Source: JAXGZG01 sp050952065
GTDB lineage: Bacteria > Bacillota > Sulfobacillia > Fermentithermobacillales > Fermentithermobacillaceae
NCBI GenBank assembly: GCA_050952065.1
Contig: JBMNKF010000001.1
Span: forward strand, 62,001-126,000
Direction: 5' to 3'
DNA length: 64,000 nt
Part shown: piece after piece, positions 7,216 to 15,359 of the stretch
How the letters are laid out: every line of letters starts with the position of its first letter
Position numbering within the stretch: the first letter of the stretch is position 1
Made by a program: the position numbers and the translations under genes
Notes under the pieces: model-generated
Told to the model about the DNA's origin: nothing
What the model saw: only the letters and a program-made list of their open reading frames with translations
Database searches by the model: none

Positions 7216-8358
7216 TTACACATTCAGGAAAAGACCGGCTACAATGGAGGCCCTTTCGGGTAAGCTCCCTACCAGCAAGTATTCGTCAACGGAGTGGGCG
7301 TTGTCACCGACGGGGCCCAGGCCGTCAAGGGTTGGGATCCCCAGCGCTGATGTGAAATTGCCGTCGCTTCCTCCTCCTGTGCCAGACTCAACGAGTTCGA
7401 TTCCAATAGATTCCCCTATTGATTTGGCAATTTGGTAAAGGCCAAGGTTCTTCGAGTTGCGCTCCATGGGAGGACGATTCAACCCGCCTTCCACGGTTAT
7501 TGATACCCGGGGGTCAACGGGGCGGAGACCCAGGATCTTAGGTACTACCCGAGAGGCGGCTTCGGGAGTCTTTACTCTCAGGTCAACTTCGAGCAAGGCA
7601 TGGTCAGCAACAACATTAGAGCGAGTTCCTGCCCGAATTGTCCCTACGTTGACAGTAGTGCCTTCCTCTAGGTCTGTTAGGCCGTGCAAGTATGTAATCA
7701 CGTGAGCCGACTCCAAAACAGCCGAGGCGCCTTTCTCGTAATCGGCCCCTGCGTGGGAAGCTTTACCCTTGATAGTGATGCGAAACATGCCAACGCCCTT
7801 GCGCCAGGTCTTTAGAGCGCCTCCCTGAGCCGCCGGCTCAAGGACCAATACTGCCAAGGATTTCTTGGCTTCTCCTTCTATGAGTTGGCGGGAAGAGGGC
7901 GAGCCGATTTCCTCATCGGAGTTGTGCAGTATTACTATCTTCTTAGTGGGTTTCAGGTTCAGGGCATCTAGCGCCTTCACGGCAAACATGGCTTGAACTA
8001 TCCCAGATTTCATGTCGTAAGCGCCGGGGCCGTAGGCCTTGCCGCCTTCTACTTTGAATGGGCGCTTCGAGGTTTCGCCTCGAGACCACACCGTGTCCAT
8101 GTGGCAGAGGACTAGGATTTGCTCATCTCCATTACCCCAATCGACCCTAAGATGGTTTCCTGTGGTTTCCTGGGGAATGCTTGTGACTTGGGCCCCCGTT
8201 TCCTTCCACATTTGGGCCAGACGAAACGAAAAAGCATCCATGCAGGCTTTGTCAGTGCTAGGCGAATCCATGTTTACCAACTCTGCAAGGGTGTTCACCA
8301 TCTCTTCCCGACGGCCACTAAGGTATTCGAGAATTGTCCTTTGTTCGTCTTTGGCCAT
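7216..8358 (-). CDS. M20 family metallopeptidase (carboxypeptidase G2-like)
   Basis: Cytoplasmic di-zinc peptidase of 380 residues. The metal-binding motifs of the family are visible: LCHMDTVW (His and the conserved Asp), GAYDMKSG (bridging Asp), HNSDEEIGS (catalytic and metal Glu) and the C-terminal SVDEY region. The dimerisation lid domain sits between about residues 190 and 295 (KGKASHAG motif). Closest in style to glutamate carboxypeptidase/CPG2, which cuts C-terminal Glu from peptides or folates; substrate here is unknown. GGAGGGAG precedes the ATG. Its start is 21 bp after the stop of the AEC permease on the same strand, so the two probably form an operon for import or export and cleavage of a small substrate. 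Confidence 0.9.
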   Translation of the reverse strand: MAKDEQRTILEYLSGRREEMVNTLAELVNMDSPSTDKACMDAFSFRLAQMWKETGAQVTSIPQETTGNHLRVDWGNGDEQILVLCHMDTVWSRGETSKRPFKVEGGKAYGPGAYDMKSGIVQAMFAVKALDALNLKPTKKIVILHNSDEEIGSPSSRQLIEGEAKKSLAVLVLEPAAQGGALKTWRKGVGMFRITIKGKASHAGADYEKGASAVLESAHVITYLHGLTDLEEGTTVNVGTIRAGTRSNVVADHALLEVDLRVKTPEAASRVVPKILGLRPVDPRVSITVEGGLNRPPMERNSKNLGLYQIAKSIGESIGIELVESGTGGGSDGNFTSALGIPTLDGLGPVGDNAHSVDEYLLVGSLPERASIVAGLFLNV

Positions 8359-8379
8359 TTCCTACTCCCTCCATGATAC

Positions 8380-9315
8380 CTAGAGATTTCGAATTAGCAT
8401 AATCCAGACAGTGAGGGTGAGAACGCTACCTATGGTGCTTATTAGGGTGATCCTTGAGACCCCTTTCGGATTGGCGCCAAACTCTTTAGCCAGGATAGTG
8501 ACGTTGACAGCCGAAGGCATCGCTTGCTCCAGAACCAGGGCTTTGAACGGCAAGCCTCTTAGTCCCAGAGCATACCCAACCAGCCCCGCTATGATCGGGG
8601 CGATGACTAGTCTAAACGAGACTACCGCAGAAGTCACGCCTACCGACAAGTCGCCTTTGACTCCCACAAGCTGAAGCCCAAGGACCAGCAGATAAACGGG
8701 AACCGTAGCCCCGGCCAGAAGCCCCACGGGCCTTCCCAAGATCGGGGGAATGGGAATGTTGAGAGCCCTCACCAGAATGCCCAAGGTTATGGCGTACACA
8801 GACGGCATGCGGAAGACCTGCGCTAGCGACTTCTTGGGGTCCATCTTGCTTGAGGCGGCAAGGTAGACGCCTAAGGTGTTCATGAGAATGGTCTGGGTGC
8901 CCATGACGATGACCCCAAGATCCATGCCTTCTTGGCCCAAAGCGAACAGGAGAACGGGAAGGCCATAGTTGCCTGCATTGGAGAACAGAGCCGGAAGGCT
9001 CATAGCTCTTGCCAGCTCTCTATCCCATCCAAATGCCTTTGCCATGAGAGTGAAGGCGCCAAGAAAAGCAAAGGGCATGAGGAGTCCCCCGATGGCTAAG
9101 CGCCAAGCGTCGCCCAAAGGGATTGAGGAGGTGGCCAGCGAGTTGAAGGCCAGAGAAGGGGTGAGAATGTATAGGCAGACTCGCGATAGAGTTCCTACAT
9201 CCAGGTTCAACCTGTGGCCGGCTACATATCCTAGCAGAGCAATGAGAAACGCTGGCAGTACAGCGTCTATAGGCAAATTGGTCACCTTCCCGCATGTTTG
9301 GCTACTAACGATCAA
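8380..9315 (-). CDS. AEC family transporter (auxin efflux carrier family)
   Basis: Membrane permease of about 311 residues with the ten hydrophobic segments of the AEC family, including the conserved NAGNYGLPV motif in the middle and SAVNVTILAKEFG near the C-terminus. Bacterial members export or exchange small organic acids such as malate. TTG at 9315 was chosen because AAGGA lies 7 bp before it; a GTG at 9285 has only a weak site. It is the first gene of a two-gene unit with the M20 peptidase. The substrate cannot be told from sequence. Confidence 0.9.
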   Translation of the reverse strand: MIVSSQTCGKVTNLPIDAVLPAFLIALLGYVAGHRLNLDVGTLSRVCLYILTPSLAFNSLATSSIPLGDAWRLAIGGLLMPFAFLGAFTLMAKAFGWDRELARAMSLPALFSNAGNYGLPVLLFALGQEGMDLGVIVMGTQTILMNTLGVYLAASSKMDPKKSLAQVFRMPSVYAITLGILVRALNIPIPPILGRPVGLLAGATVPVYLLVLGLQLVGVKGDLSVGVTSAVVSFRLVIAPIIAGLVGYALGLRGLPFKALVLEQAMPSAVNVTILAKEFGANPKGVSRITLISTIGSVLTLTVWIMLIRNL

Positions 9316-9454
9316 GCGTGTTTCCTTAAGCGTGGCAAGTCTTTATCCATTATACATGCCCATGGGGATCTAGTGGCAGGATCTTTCCTCCGCGGAACAG
9401 AAACACCCGTAAAGGGTCCCAAATAAATCCAATAGGCGGGAAGGAGTGTTGTAG

Positions 9455-10621
9455 GTGATCGCCATAGTTCACGGACAAGTCCACACGATTACCGGAGACG
9501 TTCTGGAAGACGGAACTGTGCTCATTGACGGCGGTAAGATCGTCGCTTGCGGCAAAGGAGTTGAGGTGCCTTCAGATGCCGAATTAATCGACGCCAAGGG
9601 CAAAGTGGTTACCCCCGGGCTCATCGATGCCCACAGCCACCTGGCAGTGTTTGGGGAGCCTTCCGTCTGGGCAACCGCTGATGGCAACGAGACATCGGAT
9701 CCTAACACTGCCCAGTTGCGCGGCATCGACTCTCTCAACCCTCAAGACCCCGCGATTCCTGACGTTGTGGCAGGGGGCGTAACTTGTGTTTACACAGGGC
9801 CCGGAAGTGCCAATATCATAGGCGGTACGGGGTTTGCCATGAAACTCAGAGGGAGAATAGCAGAGGAGATGGTAATTCCCGGTACCGAAGGCATGAAGAT
9901 GGCGTTGGGGGAGAACCCCAAGAGGGTCTACGGAGAAATGCAAAAGAAGGTTCCAAAAACTAGAATGGGCAATGCTGCGGTGTTAAGAGAAGCGCTTGTG
10001 AAAGCCAGGAACTATATGGACAAGATCGAAAAAGGGAATGCTCCGGAACGCGATCTCAAGTTGGAGGCGCTCGGCCGAGTTCTCAAGCGTGAGATGAAGG
10101 CCCGCATCCACGCCCATAGGGCAGACGACATCATGACAGCCATTAGGGTGCTCGAGGAATTCGGTGTTGACTACATCATCGAGCACTGCACCGAAGGTTT
10201 CATGATAGCCGATGTATTGGCCGCCAAGAAAGTTAGGGCTACTGTGGGCCCCCTGCTTATGACCAGAGGAAAGATGGAGATCATCAACACTACGTTAAGA
10301 AACCCAGGGATACTGGCCAAGGCCGGTGTCAAAGTAGCCATCCAATGTGATGGGAGTTCCGCCACGAAATGGCTTGCTTTGCACGCAGGGTTGGCTGTCA
10401 GGGAAGGCATGTGTCCTGCCGAAGCGCTAAAAGCCATCACTATCAACGCCGCAGAGATCTTAGGAATAGAGGACAGAGTAGGCAGCATCGATGCGGGTAA
10501 AGACGCGGATCTGGTGATCTGGAGCGGCCATCCTTTCTGCACCATGACTGTGGCCGAGAAAGTGTTCATCGACGGTGTGATAGTTCACAAGAGGGACGAC
10601 ATCCCGGCTCCATGCCATTGA
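9455..10621 (+). CDS. Amidohydrolase family protein (imidazolonepropionase-like)
   Basis: Metal-dependent hydrolase of 388 residues with the amidohydrolase layout: an N-terminal beta sandwich (DGTVLIDGGKIVACG), the metal site DAHSHLAVFG, then a TIM barrel with HAHRADD, the EHCTEG histidine, and the conserved Asp in QCDGSSA, and the closing sandwich strand DADLVIWSGHPF. The subgroup hydrolyses cyclic amides or dipeptide-like compounds; the exact reaction is unknown. GGAAGGAG precedes the GTG start by 8 nt. It is divergent from the AEC/M20 pair and followed by a strong hairpin. Confidence 0.9.
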   Translation: MIAIVHGQVHTITGDVLEDGTVLIDGGKIVACGKGVEVPSDAELIDAKGKVVTPGLIDAHSHLAVFGEPSVWATADGNETSDPNTAQLRGIDSLNPQDPAIPDVVAGGVTCVYTGPGSANIIGGTGFAMKLRGRIAEEMVIPGTEGMKMALGENPKRVYGEMQKKVPKTRMGNAAVLREALVKARNYMDKIEKGNAPERDLKLEALGRVLKREMKARIHAHRADDIMTAIRVLEEFGVDYIIEHCTEGFMIADVLAAKKVRATVGPLLMTRGKMEIINTTLRNPGILAKAGVKVAIQCDGSSATKWLALHAGLAVREGMCPAEALKAITINAAEILGIEDRVGSIDAGKDADLVIWSGHPFCTMTVAEKVFIDGVIVHKRDDIPAPCH

Positions 10622-10642
10622 GGCTAGAATGGGAGTCTGGAC

Positions 10643-10682
10643 GGGCAGGAGATGGTGGAAGCCATGAAGCCTTCTCCTGCCC
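10643..10682 (+). terminator. Hairpin after the amidohydrolase gene
   Basis: GGGCAGGAGA (10643-10652) pairs with TCTCCTGCCC (10673-10682), 10 bp perfect, loop of 20. It starts about 20 bp after the stop codon. No T tract follows. Confidence 0.6.
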
Positions 10683-10745
10683 TGCCAATTGAGGGATAAT
10701 CTCAGGCAAGAGGTGTGGGCGTCACGCGGAAGGGGGTGTTGTTAG

Positions 10746-11465
10746 GTGGTTGCACCAGATCGCAAAGGTACGATTCTCTTTGACTTGGACGGTACACTCT
10801 TGCCTATAGACATCGAATTCTTTCTGAAAAACTATCTTTCGGCAGTGGGCTCATACTTCAAAGACTTAGTCGATCCCAAGAAGATGGTAAGAGCCATAGT
10901 GACGGCTACGCAAGCTATCGTGGATGATCGTGACCCGTCGGTTACCAACTTGGACGCGTTCGGAAAAGCGTTCGAGCCCTTGATCGGCCGACCTTGGGAC
11001 GAGATGTGGCCGCGCTTCATGGCGTTCTACCGGGATGAGTTTCCAAATCTAAGGAGGTTCGTGTCATCTTCTGACGGGGCCAGAAACGTGGTTGAGAGAT
11101 GCATTTCTGCCGGGTACGAGATTGTCCTGGCAACAAACCCCATGTTCCCTCAATGTGCAATTAGGGAGCGCATGAAATGGTGCGGTGTTCTTGATCTTCC
11201 GTGGCGCCTTATCACAAGTATGGAGATCATGCACTTCTGCAAGCCTAACCTTGAGTATTACATGGAGATCGTTGAGATGGCTAGACTGGATCCCGAGTCT
11301 TCGATTATGGTAGGCAACGACATCAACGAGGACATGGTGGCCAAGCGCCTTGGAATGAAGACCTACCTCGTAGAGGATCTGGTAATAGACCGTGGGGGCG
11401 GAGTGGAACCCGATTGTCGAGGGTCGCTTCAGGACTTGCCCGATTTCTTGGAGACTCTAACGTGA
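10746..11465 (+). CDS. HAD family hydrolase
   Basis: Haloacid-dehalogenase type phosphatase of 239 residues. The nucleophile motif is FDLDGTLL (residues 13-20), motif II is VLATNP, the motif III lysine is in FCKPNLEYY, and motif IV is MVGNDINEDM with the two Mg-binding acids. The cap sits between motifs I and II (type I, helical). Such enzymes dephosphorylate small phosphorylated metabolites; the substrate is unknown. GTG start with AAGGGGG upstream. It is followed by a strong terminator and then by the convergent M14 gene. Confidence 0.88.
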   Translation: MVAPDRKGTILFDLDGTLLPIDIEFFLKNYLSAVGSYFKDLVDPKKMVRAIVTATQAIVDDRDPSVTNLDAFGKAFEPLIGRPWDEMWPRFMAFYRDEFPNLRRFVSSSDGARNVVERCISAGYEIVLATNPMFPQCAIRERMKWCGVLDLPWRLITSMEIMHFCKPNLEYYMEIVEMARLDPESSIMVGNDINEDMVAKRLGMKTYLVEDLVIDRGGGVEPDCRGSLQDLPDFLETLT

Positions 11466-11481
11466 AGTGGGATCGGATAAA

Positions 11482-11519
11482 AGATCCGCCCTCGTTCTGT
11501 TCTTTGGGAGGGCGGATCT
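11482..11519. terminator. Bidirectional terminator between HAD and M14 genes
   Basis: AGATCCGCCCTC (11482-11493) pairs with GAGGGCGGATCT (11508-11519), 12 bp perfect, in the short gap between convergent genes. Works by position for both. Confidence 0.8.
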
Positions 11520-11548
11520 CGAAGTTCCATAGGGCTATGTGAGCGGAC

Positions 11549-13216
11549 CTAGGGCACCGTGACTTCTACGCTCACTGTACCCGCTCTTTGGGACTCTACA
11601 CTTACCAGCGCCAACTTGGCCCCGCTCTGACTATTGGAGGTTCTCAAGACTAGGCGCACTTTCTTCTCCAAGTCGAACGCCCCTTGTCCCCAGCCCGGGA
11701 GATGTGGGATCTCTTCGTATTCTTTGCCTGCCACCAGAGTCACTCCCTGCTCCAGTTTCACTCGGATCTTGAGAGGCCCGACAGACTTTACGGTTTGGGC
11801 TTGACCGGTGGATGACGTGGGCAAGTACCCTACGTTCTTCACTGCGAAAGAGAATTCGTACTGTCCTTCACCAATTTCCGTGCAGGTCATGGCTTCGGCC
11901 ACAAGCCTAGGAAGCGTTCCTGCCAGCATAAGGGAGAACACAGTGTTCTTGTGGCACTCTTGGCCCAAGAGTCTTGGCGGGGCGTTCTGACGCACGAATT
12001 TCGGGTCAATACCGCCCAGTTCGACCTCGCCCAACTGAGGGTGGTTGAACGGCTTCCAGGGATGCCATCCTTCGCCGGCAAGTTCCTTGTCCACAAATTG
12101 CGCGATCTTGATGTTGTCCTCTTCTTGCTGGTCTTCAGATAGGTTTAGCCTGTTCTTTAGTTCCCGCTTTGGGATGCCTGCCCTCCCGTTTAGATCCCAG
12201 AGTTCTACGGCGAAAACCATAATGCCCAAGACATCGTAAGTGAAGTCTATGAAACTCCCGGTGGAAGGTCGTCTTTGGTCCACCGTGAACCCTTCGAAGA
12301 TTGACACGCACGGATAGCCGGTTATTTCATGGCCTCGTCTGCCGATGGCCTGAAGCATCCTAAGATCCCCTGGGTTCATGTCCTTGTCGGGCCCGGCTGT
12401 TCTGGGCCTAAGGATGTCTCCGCCTGAGGTGTGGTAAGACAGGGCCATGGCAATGTTGGGGTGTGTGTGGAAGAAGTCGCCTATCGCCCTAGTCTCAGGT
12501 TCCGAGAACGGGAAGGGACCTGGTCCCGTCTGTTGACTGGCAGGGTGCCAGTTGCCCGGATAGTTGCGGTTCAAATCCAATCCCCACTTGGGTCTCGCCT
12601 CTTTGATCTCTACGCCGTTCCAGGACCTGAACACGCCTTCGGTCACGACGCGGTAGTATTCTCCTCCGATCTCTCCAGGTTTTCGTCTGGCCATGACGCG
12701 TGGATCCTTCTCAGAGACTTTCCACTGGCCTGCCGGATCCTTCCAGCGCATCTGTAGTATTAGACCGTCTCCGTCGACATCTTCTGGAATGAGTCCTTCC
12801 CCTAGATCCTCATCGGGGTAAGGGCGGACACTTGACCGGAGCAGGTAGGGCGTTGTCAGGTATAGTTCGGCGCCATCGGGCGAGACTCTCGGCACGATGT
12901 AAAACGTTCGGTTATCAAGAAGATCTTTGACCACAGGGTCTTTGGGGTAGTTTTCGCACAGGTACTCGATGGTGTAAAGGCATACTGCCGAACCTGTGAC
13001 CTCACCGGCGTGGTGATTGCCATCTATGTACATGGCGGGTTTTGTCCAATGGTCTCCCGAAGGCTTGTGAGTAATGATGCACGAAAGAATGTCTCGGCCC
13101 TCAAACGATTTGCCTATGCTTTGAACTTCGATCAAGTCAGGGTAATTCCGCTGGGCCTCATTGAGGAAATCGTCGATTTCCTCATACTTGAGATACTTAG
13201 AAGAAGTCTTCGGCAT
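11549..13216 (-). CDS. M14 family zinc carboxypeptidase (paralog 1)
   Basis: Zinc carboxypeptidase of about 555 residues. Zinc ligands are in NHHAGE (HxxE) and the later ALSYHTSGG histidine; the catalytic Glu is in FAVELWD. Other family marks are PRVSPDGAELYL, GLDLNRNYPGNW, and FPFSEPETRAI. The C-terminal 150 residues form a beta-rich domain (KNVGYLPT...). No signal peptide is visible, so it may act in the cytoplasm or use another export route. ATG 13216 follows GAGGGGG; a longer frame lacks a ribosome site. A close paralog lies at 15360-17042, and the two share most motifs and length. Confidence 0.92.
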   Translation of the reverse strand: MPKTSSKYLKYEEIDDFLNEAQRNYPDLIEVQSIGKSFEGRDILSCIITHKPSGDHWTKPAMYIDGNHHAGEVTGSAVCLYTIEYLCENYPKDPVVKDLLDNRTFYIVPRVSPDGAELYLTTPYLLRSSVRPYPDEDLGEGLIPEDVDGDGLILQMRWKDPAGQWKVSEKDPRVMARRKPGEIGGEYYRVVTEGVFRSWNGVEIKEARPKWGLDLNRNYPGNWHPASQQTGPGPFPFSEPETRAIGDFFHTHPNIAMALSYHTSGGDILRPRTAGPDKDMNPGDLRMLQAIGRRGHEITGYPCVSIFEGFTVDQRRPSTGSFIDFTYDVLGIMVFAVELWDLNGRAGIPKRELKNRLNLSEDQQEEDNIKIAQFVDKELAGEGWHPWKPFNHPQLGEVELGGIDPKFVRQNAPPRLLGQECHKNTVFSLMLAGTLPRLVAEAMTCTEIGEGQYEFSFAVKNVGYLPTSSTGQAQTVKSVGPLKIRVKLEQGVTLVAGKEYEEIPHLPGWGQGAFDLEKKVRLVLRTSNSQSGAKLALVSVESQRAGTVSVEVTVP

Positions 13217-13341
13217 GTTATCCCCCTCTTTCCAGATAGAACCAATTGGTATCCGATTAGAATCCAATTCCCGGCTTTGGTCACAAATCCTCCATTGGCG
13301 TGGTATTCTGTTTGAAGTATACCTATTTGGAGAGAAACCCG

Positions 13342-14247
13342 ATGGCTCACGACGATGGCCTTTTTTGCATGGATTTCGGAGGGTCCATTGACCTCGCTAC
13401 AACCCTCCAATGCGGACAGGCGTTCAGATGGAAAAGGACGACGTCTTTACAAGTGCCGGGGACTCTCATTGCGTTCAAAGGGGTTGTGTCTTCGTGGGGG
13501 ATCGTAATCGGGCAAGAAGAACCCGGCAGTCCTCGGTTGTACGTGCAGTACGACTCATCATTTGTAAAGCGGGAACGGCTGGAAAAGGCGATTCGCGAAT
13601 ACCTGGCGGAGGACGATGATCTGTGTTTCATAAGTAGGAGGCTGGGGGCCACAGACAAAGTAATGGCCCAGGCCGTGGAGTATGGCGCAGGCCTCCGGGT
13701 ACTGATTCAGGAACCCTGGGAGTGTTTGGCATCATATATCATATCCGCCAACAATAGCATTCCCAACGTTGCCCGGGTAGTCTCATCGCTTTCCAGAAGA
13801 TACGGCGAGCCCTGTGGCTTGGGTGAGTACACTTTTCCCAGGCCTGAAGTGCTATCTGCGTGTTCTTGTGAAGACATAAGACTGTCCAAATGTGGGTACA
13901 GGGATCGTTTTCTTGTCGATGCAGCCACCAAAATTGCATCAGGGGAAGTCCGGCTAGGAGAGATTCGCAAGATGCCGTTGTCGGAGGCCCGGAGGGAGCT
14001 CATGAGAATCGATGGCGTGGGACCCAAAGTGGCCGACTGTGTCTTGCTGTTTGCCTATCACCGTTTGGAAGTGTTTCCTGTGGACGTCTGGATAGCTAGG
14101 GCCGTGTCCCATTTTTACATGGACGGGGTCGCCATAGCCCCCGGGGCCGCCAGGGCTTTCGGCATGGAGAGGTTTGGAGACCTGGCCGGATACGCCCAGG
14201 AATACTTATTCCATTATGCGCGTGGAGTCTTGTCCAAAGAGCGCTGA
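13342..14247 (+). CDS. OGG1-like 8-oxoguanine DNA glycosylase / AP lyase
   Basis: HhH-GPD base excision repair enzyme of 301 residues. The N-terminal domain (IDLATTLQCGQAFRW) matches the OGG1 fold. The helix-hairpin-helix reads IDGVGPKVADC, giving a catalytic Lys229, and Asp248 lies in FPVDVW; the 19-residue spacing is the same as between Lys249 and Asp268 of human OGG1. It should remove 8-oxoG and nick the strand by beta elimination. The ATG at 13342 has GGAGAG at good distance. Its 3' end overlaps the opposite-strand EamA gene by 34 bp. It divides two M14 peptidase genes without an evident functional link. Confidence 0.9.
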   Translation: MAHDDGLFCMDFGGSIDLATTLQCGQAFRWKRTTSLQVPGTLIAFKGVVSSWGIVIGQEEPGSPRLYVQYDSSFVKRERLEKAIREYLAEDDDLCFISRRLGATDKVMAQAVEYGAGLRVLIQEPWECLASYIISANNSIPNVARVVSSLSRRYGEPCGLGEYTFPRPEVLSACSCEDIRLSKCGYRDRFLVDAATKIASGEVRLGEIRKMPLSEARRELMRIDGVGPKVADCVLLFAYHRLEVFPVDVWIARAVSHFYMDGVAIAPGAARAFGMERFGDLAGYAQEYLFHYARGVLSKER

Positions 14248-15197
14248 CGGGGCAGTCGTTCCTTGGATTCTGGCAGACTCACGCCCAGAATCGATCCGAT
14301 AACAAGAGCCACGCCTAGGACTTGGGATCCGGTCAGTGTTTCGCCTAACAGAAAATACCCCAGAAGACACGCAGCTACCGGTTCGCACATGGCCACTATG
14401 GAGCCCCTACTGGCATCAACCTTGTTTATTCCATCGGCGAAGAGGACGAACGCCATCAAGCCCGGCCCGATTCCCATTAGAGCCAGAAGTGACCATACTC
14501 TCGGGGAGCCGGCTGCCAGTTTCCTGAATACCGCCGGAATACTTCCCGTTACAGCCGTCGTAAGGACAGAGAGTTCAAGGAACCCGAAGGCCATCATCCA
14601 AAGATTGAGATAGATAGGACCGTACCTTCGTCCTACCCTCTTGTAGACCAAGGTTTGAGAGCCGTACGCGAGCCCCGATAAAAGGCCCATGAACACTCCA
14701 AAGAACGAGCCCGTCACTGGCTTTGCTCCAATGCCTATGAAGCCAGACACCAATGCTACACCGCACAAGGCTCCCAACAGCGAGATCCCTTTATCCCGCG
14801 TAATGGGTTGTTTGTAGGCGAAGTACGATATCACCATGACAAAAAACGGCGCGGTGTAGTTGAGGGTCACAGCCACCGCCACGCTTGTTTGGGAGAGGGC
14901 GTAGAAGTACGTAGACTGGGCCAAAACCACTGCCAGGAATCCTAAGGCCAAGAAGGTGCCCACGTTTTCACGACCCGGAAGGATTGGCTCCGGCGTACTC
15001 TCGTCGGGATGTCTTGACAGTCTCCTCTTCCTGTACACATTCCTGGAGACTACCCAGATACTCAAGAGGATGGCTGAGAACATGGCTCTGCCCAAGACGA
15101 CATCCCAGGACGTAAGACCCTCGTTCTCAAGTTTTCTTATGAACGGGCCGGACAGCGCCCACAGAATGGAAGCTGCCGCCACTTCTACGTATCCCAC
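14214..15197 (-). CDS. EamA/DMT family transporter
   Basis: Drug/metabolite transporter superfamily protein of about 327 residues with ten hydrophobic segments in two EamA repeats (first around residues 5-140 with VAVTLNYTAPFFVMVI, second around 160-300 with GSIVAMCEPVAACLLGYFLLGE). These proteins export amino acids or other small metabolites. GTG 15197 was chosen because GGAGG lies exactly 7 nt before it; the frame extends further up without a ribosome site. It overlaps the end of the glycosylase gene on the other strand. Confidence 0.88.
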   Translation of the reverse strand: MGYVEVAAASILWALSGPFIRKLENEGLTSWDVVLGRAMFSAILLSIWVVSRNVYRKRRLSRHPDESTPEPILPGRENVGTFLALGFLAVVLAQSTYFYALSQTSVAVAVTLNYTAPFFVMVISYFAYKQPITRDKGISLLGALCGVALVSGFIGIGAKPVTGSFFGVFMGLLSGLAYGSQTLVYKRVGRRYGPIYLNLWMMAFGFLELSVLTTAVTGSIPAVFRKLAAGSPRVWSLLALMGIGPGLMAFVLFADGINKVDASRGSIVAMCEPVAACLLGYFLLGETLTGSQVLGVALVIGSILGVSLPESKERLPRQRSLDKTPRA

Positions 15198-15359
15198 AGG
15201 AAATCCTCCGGTTCTGTCGTTTGTCAAAGACGATGCCACAAACCCAATCATTTCACAGTGGGGTCCATAAGTCACTACCTGGAGGCAAGATGAAAGGATA
15301 TCGGATCACTGTGAGAGAACTTAACCCGAGATGAATCCCTATTAAGAGGTGAAGAGCCC

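Noticed and set aside
9584..10569. Several minus-strand open frames inside the amidohydrolase gene
   Set aside because: Shadow frames; the plus-strand protein has full family motifs.
14214..14247. Overlapping 3' ends of convergent genes (also 28028-28054) as a regulatory antisense device
   Set aside because: Short tail overlaps are common in compact genomes, and nothing else points to antisense control.
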